A stretch of 64,000 bases of DNA from Streptomyces sp. R41. GTDB taxonomy: Bacteria > Actinomycetota > Actinomycetes > Streptomycetales > Streptomycetaceae. A program made the position numbers and the translations under genes. The notes under the pieces are model-generated. The model did not search any database. It was not told the DNA's origin and saw nothing but the letters and a program-made list of their open reading frames with translations. Location of the stretch: the NCBI RefSeq assembly GCF_041053055.1, contig NZ_CP163443.1, positions 5,687,001-5,751,000 of the forward strand. The letters run 5' to 3'. This document shows positions 44,458-52,709 of this stretch, piece after piece (the first letter of the stretch is position 1; each line of letters starts with the position of its first letter).

Positions 44458-44695
44458 GGACCGGCACTCCGGTAACTGGGAGGTCACGCTCCGGATAGGC
44501 CCGAAAAGAGCTGGTGGACACTCCGGGCGGCAGGAATGGCGGGAGTCGGGTTACCGTTCGAGTGGCCGTTGCGGGCTTTTCCCGTTTGACACGGGGGCGG
44601 GATGTACCGTCACACTCCGCAGCGTCAGCACGACCCGACCCCCGGGAGCAAGACCTGGGGAGGACCCCCCGCGTCGACCGGAGAGAAGAGCGAAG

Positions 44696-47509
44696 TTGTC
44701 CCCGACCAGCGACACCGCACACGGCGGCCGCCGACTCGTCATCGTCGAGTCGCCTGCCAAGGCGAAGACGATCAAGGGCTATCTCGGCCCCGGCTATGTC
44801 GTCGAAGCGAGCGTCGGGCACATCCGCGACCTCCCGAACGGCGCCGCGGAAGTGCCGGAGAAGTACACCGGCGAGGTGCGCCGCCTCGGCGTGGACGTCG
44901 AGAACGACTTCCAGCCGATCTATGTGGTCAACGCTGACAAGAGGGCCCAGGTCAAGAAGCTCAAGGACCTGCTGAAGGACTCCGACGAACTCTTCCTCGC
45001 CACCGATGAGGACCGCGAGGGCGAAGCCATCGCGTGGCACCTCCTGGAGGTCCTGAAGCCCAAGGTCCCGGTCAAGCGGATGGTCTTCCACGAGATCACC
45101 AAGGAGGCGATCCGCGAGGCCGTCGCCAACCCGCGCGACCTCAACCAGCGCATGGTCGACGCCCAGGAGACCCGCCGCATCCTCGACCGCCTCTATGGCT
45201 ACGAGGTCTCGCCGGTCCTGTGGAAGAAGGTCATGCCGCGTCTGTCGGCGGGCCGTGTCCAGTCCGTGGCGACCCGCCTCGTCGTCGAGCGGGAGCGCGA
45301 GCGCATCGCCTTCCGCTCCGCCGAGTACTGGGACCTGACCGGCACCTTCGGAACCGGCCGCGCAGGCGACCTCAGCGACCCGTCCTCCCTGGTCGCGCGC
45401 CTCACCACGGTCGACGGAAAGCGCGTCGCCCAGGGCCGCGACTTCGACTCCCTCGGGCAGCTGAAGAGCGCGAACACGCTCCACCTGGACGAGGCGAACG
45501 CCCGTGCGCTCGCCGCCGCCCTGGAGAACACGAACTTCTCGGTCCGCTCGGTCGAGTCCAAGCCGTACCGCCGCTCGCCGTACGCGCCGTTCCGTACGAC
45601 GACGCTCCAGCAGGAGGCCTCGCGCAAGCTCGGCTTCGGCGCGAAGGCGACCATGCAGGTGGCGCAGAAGCTGTACGAGAACGGCTTCATCACCTACATG
45701 CGTACGGACTCCACGACCCTGTCGGACACCGCGATCGCCGCGGCCCGCGCCCAGGTCACGCAGCTGTACGGCGCCGACTACCTGCCGGCACAGCCGCGGA
45801 CGTACGCCGGGAAGGTCAAGAACGCGCAGGAGGCGCACGAGGCGATCCGGCCCTCGGGTGATCGTTTCCGCACCCCGGCCGAGACGGGTCTGACCGGTGA
45901 CCAGTTCAAGCTGTACGAGCTGATCTGGAAGCGGACCGTCGCCTCCCAGATGAAGGACGCGGTCGGAAACTCCGTCACCGTGAAGATCGCGGGCACGGCT
46001 TCCGACGGCCGCGACGCCGAGTTCAGCGCGTCCGGCAAGACGATCACCTTCCACGGCTTCCTGAAGGCGTACGTCGAGGGCGCGGACGACCCGAACGCGG
46101 AGCTCGACGACCGTGAGCGCCGCCTCCCGCAGGTCAGCCAGGGCGACCCGTTGTCCGCCGACGAGATCACGGTCGACGGGCACGCCACCAAGCCGCCCGC
46201 CCGCTACACCGAGGCCAGCCTGGTCAAGGAGCTCGAAGAGCGCGAGATCGGCCGCCCGTCGACGTACGCGTCGATCATCGGGACCATCCTCGACCGCGGA
46301 TACGTCTTCAAGAAGGGCACGGCACTCGTGCCGTCCTTCCTGTCCTTCGCCGTGGTCAACCTCCTGGAGAAGCACTTCGGGCGGCTCGTCGACTACGACT
46401 TCACGGCCAAGATGGAGGACGACCTCGACCGCATCGCACGCGGCGAGGCGCAGGCCGTGCCGTGGCTGAGGCGGTTCTACTTCGGTGAGGGCGAGGCGAC
46501 CGGTGCCGCCGAGGCCGGCAACGGCGACGGGGACCACCTCGGCGGCCTCAAGGAGCTCGTCACCGACCTGGGCGCCATCGACGCCCGTGAGGTGTCGTCC
46601 TTCCCGGTCGGCGACGACATCGTGCTGCGCGTCGGGCGCTACGGCCCGTACATCGAGCGCGGCGAGAAGGACTCCGAGAACCACCAGCGCGCCGATGTGC
46701 CCGAGGACCTGGCCCCCGACGAGCTGACGGTCGAGCTCTCGGAGGAGCTGCTCGCCAAGCCGAGCGGTGACTTCGAGCTGGGCGCCGACCCGGAGACCGG
46801 CCGCCAGATCATCGCCAGGGACGGCCGCTACGGCCCGTACGTCACCGAGGTGCTCCCCGAGGGCACCCCGAAGACGGGCAAGAATGCCGTCAAGCCGCGC
46901 ACGGCCTCGCTGTTCAAGTCGATGTCGCTCGACACGGTGACGCTGGACGACGCGTTGAAGCTGATGTCGCTGCCGCGCGTCGTCGGCAAGGACGCCGAGG
47001 GCGTGGAGATCACCGCGCAGAACGGGCGCTACGGGCCGTACCTGAAGAAGGGCACGGACTCGCGCTCCTTGCAGTCCGAGGACCAGCTCTTCACCATCAC
47101 GCTCGAAGAGGCGCTGGAGATCTACTCGCAGCCCAAGCAGCGTGGCCGTGCGGCCGCCAAGCCGCCGCTGAAGGAGCTGGGCGAGGATCCGGTCAGCGGG
47201 AAGCCCGTCGTCGTCAAGGACGGCCGTTTCGGGCCGTACGTGACCGACGGCGAGACCAACGCGACCCTGCGGTCCGGCGACAGCGTCGAGGACATCACCC
47301 CGGAGCGCGGCTACGAGCTGCTCGCCGAGAAGCGTGCCAAGAGCCCGGCCAAGAAGACCGCGAAGAAGGCGGTCGCGAAGAAGGCACCCGCCAAGAAGGC
47401 CCCTGCCAAGAAAACGGCCGCAAAGAAGACGACGACTTCGAAGACGGCTGCCAAGAAGGCACCTGCCAAGAAGGCCGCCGCGAAGAAGACGGCGGCTTCG
47501 GAAGGCTGA
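44696..47509 (+). CDS. topA: DNA topoisomerase I with Lys-rich C-terminal tail
   Basis: A 937-residue type IA topoisomerase that relaxes negative supercoils. The Toprim domain has LVIVESPAKAKTI (near 14) and ATDEDREGEAIAWH (near 101). The catalytic tyrosine is Tyr334 in FITYMRTDS. The C-terminal part has four glycine-rich G-R-[YF]-G-P-Y repeats instead of zinc fingers, then ~50 residues of K-K-[AT]-x-A-K-K repeats typical of Streptomyces TopA and linked to processivity. The start is the TTG at 44696 after GGAGAGAAG, matching the family start; upstream in-frame sequence has no similarity. The stop region is partly duplicated (47526-47549). Confidence 0.96.
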   Translation: MSPTSDTAHGGRRLVIVESPAKAKTIKGYLGPGYVVEASVGHIRDLPNGAAEVPEKYTGEVRRLGVDVENDFQPIYVVNADKRAQVKKLKDLLKDSDELFLATDEDREGEAIAWHLLEVLKPKVPVKRMVFHEITKEAIREAVANPRDLNQRMVDAQETRRILDRLYGYEVSPVLWKKVMPRLSAGRVQSVATRLVVERERERIAFRSAEYWDLTGTFGTGRAGDLSDPSSLVARLTTVDGKRVAQGRDFDSLGQLKSANTLHLDEANARALAAALENTNFSVRSVESKPYRRSPYAPFRTTTLQQEASRKLGFGAKATMQVAQKLYENGFITYMRTDSTTLSDTAIAAARAQVTQLYGADYLPAQPRTYAGKVKNAQEAHEAIRPSGDRFRTPAETGLTGDQFKLYELIWKRTVASQMKDAVGNSVTVKIAGTASDGRDAEFSASGKTITFHGFLKAYVEGADDPNAELDDRERRLPQVSQGDPLSADEITVDGHATKPPARYTEASLVKELEEREIGRPSTYASIIGTILDRGYVFKKGTALVPSFLSFAVVNLLEKHFGRLVDYDFTAKMEDDLDRIARGEAQAVPWLRRFYFGEGEATGAAEAGNGDGDHLGGLKELVTDLGAIDAREVSSFPVGDDIVLRVGRYGPYIERGEKDSENHQRADVPEDLAPDELTVELSEELLAKPSGDFELGADPETGRQIIARDGRYGPYVTEVLPEGTPKTGKNAVKPRTASLFKSMSLDTVTLDDALKLMSLPRVVGKDAEGVEITAQNGRYGPYLKKGTDSRSLQSEDQLFTITLEEALEIYSQPKQRGRAAAKPPLKELGEDPVSGKPVVVKDGRFGPYVTDGETNATLRSGDSVEDITPERGYELLAEKRAKSPAKKTAKKAVAKKAPAKKAPAKKTAAKKTTTSKTAAKKAPAKKAAAKKTAASEG

Positions 47510-47549
47510 GGCCTTCTCACGGAGGCGGCGGCTTCGGAGGGCTGAGGCC
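47490..47549. repeat. Duplicated topA 3' end
   Basis: The 24 bp at 47490-47513, spanning the topA stop codon, recur with one mismatch at 47526-47549. The 36-bp offset is a multiple of three. Confidence 0.85.
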
Positions 47550-47658
47550 GCCGGGATGACGGTGGCCTGTGGGCGTCGTGATCCGTGCGCCTTCCGAGGC
47601 CCGGTTTCGGTGCCCTCGGAGCGTCGGTTTCCGTGTGCGTGAGGTGCCCGGCACGTGT

Positions 47659-47688
47659 ACGCCCCTACACCTTCTGGTGTGGGGGCGT
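47659..47688 (+). terminator. topA terminator
   Basis: ACGCCCCTACACC (47659-47671) pairs with GGTGTGGGGGCGT (47676-47688) around TTCT, with one wobble pair, 150 bp after the topA stop. Confidence 0.75.
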
Positions 47689-47742
47689 CCGTATGTTCGG
47701 CCACCCCTTCGGGGAGTCAGTGGGTCCGGATAGGCTTGCAGG

Positions 47743-50700
47743 ATGACGCGAGCCGAGCAGCCAACGGCCCACAATCCGGCCCCCGACGACGCCCTGGTCG
47801 CAGATTCCCGCGAGCGCGCCGTCCGCGCGCTGCTGCGCCAGCCGCAGTTGAAGCGACTGTGGAGCGCACAGCTCGTAGGAGGTGTCGCCGACGCCCTGGC
47901 CCTCCTCGTGCTGGTCGTCCTGGCCCTCCAGGCGGCGATCTTCGAGGGTTCCTTCGGCGGTGGCTACCGGGGAGTGGCCTTCGCCGTGGCGGCCGTCTTC
48001 GGGGCACGCGTGCTCGCGACGCTGCTCTTCGGAGCCGTGCTCCTCGGGCCGCTCACCTCTCTGACCTCCCCGGAGGGGCCCCTCGACCGGCGCTGGACCA
48101 TGGTCGCAGCCGACGGTCTGCGGGCCGCGCTCCTCATCGTCGCGCCCCTGTGGATCGACTGGACCCCGGACGACGCGCTCGCCGTCCTCCTGGTCATCGC
48201 GTTCGTGACCGGTGTCGCCGAGCGGTTCTGGACGGTGTGCCGGGAGAGCGCGGCGCCCGCCCTGCTGCCCGTGCCGCCGCTGGAGGGCGCCACGGTGCGC
48301 CCGCTGCCGGACCACATGGACGCGCTGCGGCGCCTGTCGCTTCGTACGGCCTTCATGGCGGTGCCGCTCGCGGCCGCCACGCTCGTTGTGGTGTCGCTCG
48401 TCAACAATCTGCTGGGCGCCGGGATCGACTGGTTCGACCAGCACCAGGTGGCGCTCGCTTCGTACGTCGCGGCCGGACTGTTCGCCGCCTCGCTCTCGGT
48501 GCTCACGTTCCTCGAACTGCCCGACGCACGCACCCCCCGCGCGCGGTCGCCCCTCGAGGGGCTGCGCCGTCCCAAGACGGGCACCGGCGTCGACAAGGGC
48601 CGTACCGGCGCGATTCCGCTGCTGGTCCTGGCCTGCGCGGCGGTCGCCGGGGCCATCTCGGCCGCCGTCGCCGTCTCCGTGCTGCACGCCAAGGACCTGG
48701 GCGGCGGACCGGTGACGTACGGGCTGCTGGTGCTGGCCCTGACCGGGGGTGTCGTCATCGGCATCCGTACGGCCCCTTCGGTGCTGCCGTCGCTGTCGCG
48801 GCGCAGGCTGCTCGCACTGGCGATCGCCTTCACCGGGGTCGCGCTGCTGGCCGCAGGGCTGGTCCCGGACGTCACCACCGTGCTGCTGATCGTGGCCTTC
48901 GCGGGCATCGGCGCGGGCGTCGCCGCGAACACCGGGCACGCGCTGCTCGACCAGGAGGCCGAGGAGTACCGGCGGGCGCGGACGACCGAACATCTGCACG
49001 CGGTCGTACGGGTCTCCGTGGCGCTCGGCGCGCTGGCGGCGCCCCTGGTGGCCGCCGCGATCGGTCCGCACCGCCTGGAGAACGGCAAGTTCGTGTTCGC
49101 GCACGGGGGCGCCGCCTTCACGCTCATGCTGGTGGGCGCGCTGCTGCTGCCCGTCGCCGCGCTGGTGCTCGCCAAGGTCGACGACCGCTCCGGGGTGCCA
49201 CTGCGGCACGACCTGCTGGACGCGCTGCGCGGCGGCGACGACCCGGCGCAGGTGCCCGCCACGAACGGTTTCTTCATCGCCCTGGAGGGCGGCGACGGGG
49301 CCGGCAAGTCCACCCAGGCGACGGCGCTCGCCGAGTGGATCCGCGCCAAGGGCCACGAGGTCGTGGTGACCCGGGAGCCGGGCGCCACACCGGTCGGCAA
49401 GCGGCTGCGGTCGATCCTGCTGGACGTGTCCTCGGCGGGGCTTTCGCACCGCGCGGAGGCGCTGCTGTACGCCGCCGACCGCGCGGAGCACGTCGACACG
49501 GTGGTGCGGCCCGCGCTGGAGCGGGGCGCCATAGTCATCTCCGACCGGTACATCGACTCGTCCGTGGCCTACCAGGGCGCGGGACGCGACCTGTCTCCGA
49601 CGGAGATCGCCCGCATCAACCGGTGGGCGACGAACGGGCTCGTACCGCATCTGACGGTTCTGCTGGACGTGTCTCCTGAGGCGGCCCGCGAGCGGTTCAC
49701 GGAGGCGCCGGACCGGCTGGAGTCGGAGCCCGTCGAGTTCCACACGCGCGTGCGGTCCGGTTTCCTGACGCTCGCCGCCGCCGACCCGGGCCGGTACCTG
49801 GTCGTCGACGCGGCCCAGGAGCCCGAGGCGGTCACCACGGTCATCCGGCACCGGCTCGATGTGATGCTGCCCCTCTCCGAGGCCGAGGTGAAGGCCCAGG
49901 AGGAGGCCCGCAAGGCGGCCGAGGAGGAAGCCCGGCGCAAGGCGGAGGAAGAGGCCGCGCGCAAGGCGGAGGAGGAGCGGCTGGAGCGCGACCGTCAGGA
50001 GCAGCTCGCCAAGCTCCGTGCCGAGGAGGAGGAGCGCAAGCAGCGCGAGCTGGAGGAGGCCCAGCGGCGCGAGGCCGAGCGCCAGGCGGAGGAGGCCCGG
50101 CAGCGCGCCGAGGAGGCCCGCCGCCGTGCCGAGGAGGAGCGGGTCAGGCGTCTCGCCGAGGAGCAGGCGCGGGCCGCCGAGGAGGAGCGTCGGCGCAAGC
50201 AGGCCGAGGAGGAGGCGCGGCTGCGTGCCGAGGCCGAGGCGCGCCGCCTGGAGAAGCAGCGGAAGGCCGAGGAGGCCCTGCTGCGGGCCGAGGAGGCTCG
50301 GCGGGTGGCGACGGAGGCCGCGTCGGCGGCTGCGGCGGCTTCCGCCGAGGCCGCGGCGTCGACCGCGGTGGCGAACGCTACTGGGGCTCCGGCTGCTCCG
50401 GCCACCCCGGCTGCTCCGGCCGCCGCTCCCGCGCCGGACAACGAGACGACGGTGCCCACGCCCGTTGTGACGCCGTCGCACGCCTCGGGTGGGCCCGTGG
50501 ACGAGACGGCGGTGCTGCGGCCGGTGCGGGCGGGTGAGGGCCCTGGCGGTTCTCGGTCCGGCACGGGTGAAGTGCCTGCCGGTTCTCGGTCCGGCTCCCG
50601 GTCCGACGGGGAGGAGACGGCGAAGCTGCCGAAGCCGCCTGTGCCCGAGGGCGCGGCGGACGAGACGGCAGTGCTGCCGCCGGTGCCTTCCGGTGCGGCG

Positions 50701-51114
50701 GACGAGACGACGGTGCTTCCGCCCGTTGCCCCGGGTGCGGCGGACGAGACCGCCGTGCTGCCGCCCGTGGCTCAGGGCGCGGCCGATGAGACGGCGGTGC
50801 TTCCTCCGGTACGGGACGGGCGCGCGGGTGCGTCCACGGGTGCTCCCACGGCCGGTGCTCCCGCCGGTGATCCGGCGGACCGGGTACCGCCCGGCTTCTT
50901 CCGGGACGAGCGGGCGGCGCCGCGGCCGGACGGTCCCGGCGACCGTACGCGCGAGCTGCCCCAGGTCGACGACGCGGGCGCCCCGCGTCGCCGTCCCCGC
51001 TCCGACTGGGCCGAGGAGACTCCGCTGGACGACCTCCCGACCCTGGCCGACGAACTGCTGGGCCCGCGCGAGGACGACGACCGGGACGAGGGACGGGGCG
51101 GCCGCCGCCCCTGA
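47743..51114 (+). CDS. tmk: MFS-like membrane domain - thymidylate kinase - coiled coil fusion
   Basis: A 1,123-residue protein. Residues ~20-490 look like a 12-helix MFS-type transporter. Residues ~510-705 are a complete dTMP kinase: Walker A GGDGAGKST (516-524), TREPGATPVG, DRYIDSSVAYQG and the late LDVSPEAARER. Residues ~711-860 form a long Glu/Arg/Ala coiled coil. The tail has four units close to G-A-A-D-E-T-A-V-L-P-P-V (~966-1025). Free dTMP kinases are ~210 aa, so over 80% of the protein is extra. It is next to holB, like ordinary tmk genes. The kinase should supply dTDP; the membrane part's function is unknown. Confidence 0.9.
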   Translation: MTRAEQPTAHNPAPDDALVADSRERAVRALLRQPQLKRLWSAQLVGGVADALALLVLVVLALQAAIFEGSFGGGYRGVAFAVAAVFGARVLATLLFGAVLLGPLTSLTSPEGPLDRRWTMVAADGLRAALLIVAPLWIDWTPDDALAVLLVIAFVTGVAERFWTVCRESAAPALLPVPPLEGATVRPLPDHMDALRRLSLRTAFMAVPLAAATLVVVSLVNNLLGAGIDWFDQHQVALASYVAAGLFAASLSVLTFLELPDARTPRARSPLEGLRRPKTGTGVDKGRTGAIPLLVLACAAVAGAISAAVAVSVLHAKDLGGGPVTYGLLVLALTGGVVIGIRTAPSVLPSLSRRRLLALAIAFTGVALLAAGLVPDVTTVLLIVAFAGIGAGVAANTGHALLDQEAEEYRRARTTEHLHAVVRVSVALGALAAPLVAAAIGPHRLENGKFVFAHGGAAFTLMLVGALLLPVAALVLAKVDDRSGVPLRHDLLDALRGGDDPAQVPATNGFFIALEGGDGAGKSTQATALAEWIRAKGHEVVVTREPGATPVGKRLRSILLDVSSAGLSHRAEALLYAADRAEHVDTVVRPALERGAIVISDRYIDSSVAYQGAGRDLSPTEIARINRWATNGLVPHLTVLLDVSPEAARERFTEAPDRLESEPVEFHTRVRSGFLTLAAADPGRYLVVDAAQEPEAVTTVIRHRLDVMLPLSEAEVKAQEEARKAAEEEARRKAEEEAARKAEEERLERDRQEQLAKLRAEEEERKQRELEEAQRREAERQAEEARQRAEEARRRAEEERVRRLAEEQARAAEEERRRKQAEEEARLRAEAEARRLEKQRKAEEALLRAEEARRVATEAASAAAAASAEAAASTAVANATGAPAAPATPAAPAAAPAPDNETTVPTPVVTPSHASGGPVDETAVLRPVRAGEGPGGSRSGTGEVPAGSRSGSRSDGEETAKLPKPPVPEGAADETAVLPPVPSGAADETTVLPPVAPGAADETAVLPPVAQGAADETAVLPPVRDGRAGASTGAPTAGAPAGDPADRVPPGFFRDERAAPRPDGPGDRTRELPQVDDAGAPRRRPRSDWAEETPLDDLPTLADELLGPREDDDRDEGRGGRRP
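50640..50820. repeat. In-frame repeats encoding ADETAVLPPV units
   Basis: Four ~42-45-bp units encode [GA]-A-A-D-E-T-[AT]-V-L-P-P-V near the C-terminus of the kinase fusion; a diverged earlier unit DETAVLRPV lies near 50505. Confidence 0.85.
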
Positions 51115-51148
51115 GTCCCGGCGGTCGGCGCTGCAGGAGCGCCCGTGA

Positions 51149-51172
51149 GGCCCCGGTCACCCGGCCGGGGCC
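51149..51172 (+). terminator. Hairpin between tmk fusion and holB
   Basis: GGCCCCGG (51149-51156) pairs with CCGGGGCC (51165-51172) around an 8-nt loop, 35 bp after the kinase stop and 67 bp before holB. Confidence 0.55.
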
Positions 51173-51238
51173 GGATTGTCAGTGGCGACCCGCACAATGG
51201 ACGCGGCAAGGCAAAGTGCGACGAAAGGGCGGTGCTCC

Positions 51239-52444
51239 ATGCCCGTGTGGGACGACCTGGTGGGCCAGGAGAAGGTGAGCGAGCAGCTCGCCGCCGCTGC
51301 CCGGGACGCCGACGCCCTCGTCACGGCGGTCGCCGCGGACACCCCGGTCCCGGAGGCGTCCAAGATGACGCACGCATGGCTGTTCACGGGTCCGCCCGGT
51401 TCGGGCCGTTCCACGGCGGCGCGGGCGTTCGCGGCGGCGCTCCAGTGCCTGAGCCCCGACCGCGCACTGGGTGGAGTCCCCGGCTGTGGCTTCTGCGACG
51501 GCTGCCACACCAGCCTCATCGGCACTCACGCCGATGTGCAGATCGTCCGCACCGACCTCCTCTCCATCGGTGTGAAGGAGACCCGCGACCTGGTCCGCCG
51601 CGCCCAGATGTCCCCGGCGAACGGCCGCTGGCAGGTCATCGTCCTGGAGGACGCGGACCGTCTCACGGAGGGCGCGGGCAATGTCCTCCTGAAGGCCGTC
51701 GAGGAGCCCGCCCCCCGCACGGTCTGGCTCCTGTGCGCCCCGTCCATCGAGGACGTCCTGCCCACCATCCGCTCCCGCTGCCGCCTGCTCACCCTCCGCA
51801 CCCCGCCGGTGGACGCCGTCGCCGACATCCTCGTACGCCGTGACGGCATCGAGCCCGACGTCGCGGCGGCCGCCGCGCGCGCGACGCAGGGACACATCGG
51901 GCGGGCCCGTCGCCTCGCCACGGACCCGAGCGCCCGGGCGCGCCGGGCCGCCGTCCTCAAGCTCCCGCTCCGGGTCGACGACATCGGCGGCTGCCTCAAG
52001 GCGGCCCAGGAGCTGATCGACACGGCCGCCGAGGACGCCAAGCAGCTCGCCGAGGAAGTCGACGTGAAGGAGACCGAGGACCTGAAGGCGGCCCTCGGCG
52101 CGTCTCAGGGCGGCCGTATGCCGCGCGGCACCGCGGGCATCATGAAGGAGCTGGAGGACCGGCAGAAGCGCCGAAGAACGCGAACGCAGCGCGACAGCCT
52201 GGACCTGGCCCTGATCGACCTCACCGGGTTCTACCGCGACGTCCTTGCCCTCCAGCTCGGCTCCCGTGTGGCCATCGCCAACACGGAGGCCGAGGACATC
52301 CTGCAGCGCCTGGCGCGCGGCGGCTCGCCGGAGGCGACTCTGCGCCGCATCGACGCGATCGCCGCGTGCCGCGAGGCCCTCGACCGCAACGTGGCCCCGC
52401 TGCTCGCGGTGGAGGCCATGACGATGGCGCTGCGGGCGGGCTGA
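51239..52444 (+). CDS. holB: DNA polymerase III subunit delta'
   Basis: A 401-residue clamp-loader subunit. The P-loop GPPGSGRST (near 51-59) has Arg instead of Lys, so ATP binding is probably lost, as in E. coli delta'. A zinc-module cysteine set is visible (C in LQC, then CGFCDGC near 82-88). The SRC motif is in PTIRSRCRLL (near 180). ATG 51239 (MPVWDDLVGQ) matches the family start. It follows the thymidylate kinase fusion, a common bacterial pairing. Confidence 0.94.
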   Translation: MPVWDDLVGQEKVSEQLAAAARDADALVTAVAADTPVPEASKMTHAWLFTGPPGSGRSTAARAFAAALQCLSPDRALGGVPGCGFCDGCHTSLIGTHADVQIVRTDLLSIGVKETRDLVRRAQMSPANGRWQVIVLEDADRLTEGAGNVLLKAVEEPAPRTVWLLCAPSIEDVLPTIRSRCRLLTLRTPPVDAVADILVRRDGIEPDVAAAAARATQGHIGRARRLATDPSARARRAAVLKLPLRVDDIGGCLKAAQELIDTAAEDAKQLAEEVDVKETEDLKAALGASQGGRMPRGTAGIMKELEDRQKRRRTRTQRDSLDLALIDLTGFYRDVLALQLGSRVAIANTEAEDILQRLARGGSPEATLRRIDAIAACREALDRNVAPLLAVEAMTMALRAG

Positions 52445-52565
52445 AGGCGCCCAGAGGGCCGGGACTGCCGGCGCATCGGGCGGGACCGGCGGGAGCGTCG
52501 GGCAGAACCGGCGCGTCGGGGTACGCGACGGGTTCGCGAGGTCGCGCACCACGGGCGCGCCAAGA

Positions 52566-52632
52566 GTGCACGACGGGCGCACCATGGGATGCACGACGGA
52601 TGCACTACGGGATGCACGACGGATGCACGACG
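52566..52632. repeat. Short tandem repeats around GGATGCACGACGG
   Basis: About six 11-12-bp units of the form GATGCAC-[GT]-ACG run in tandem between holB and the peptidase gene. Confidence 0.8.
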
Positions 52633-52709
52633 AGTTGACCAAGTCACTCGTACGAGGCGCATCCGCGACTGAAGGTGATCAATTGATCGCGCAAGGTTAC
52701 GCTCGCGGG

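Noticed and set aside
44444..47704. Very long open frame antisense to topA (over 1,000 codons)
   Set aside because: High-GC shadow frame: composition is Arg/Leu/Gly/Asp-rich with no motif, while the sense strand has all topoisomerase I signatures.
47665..50481. 938-codon antisense frame over the kinase fusion
   Set aside because: Shadow frame; sense strand encodes the MFS and thymidylate kinase motifs.
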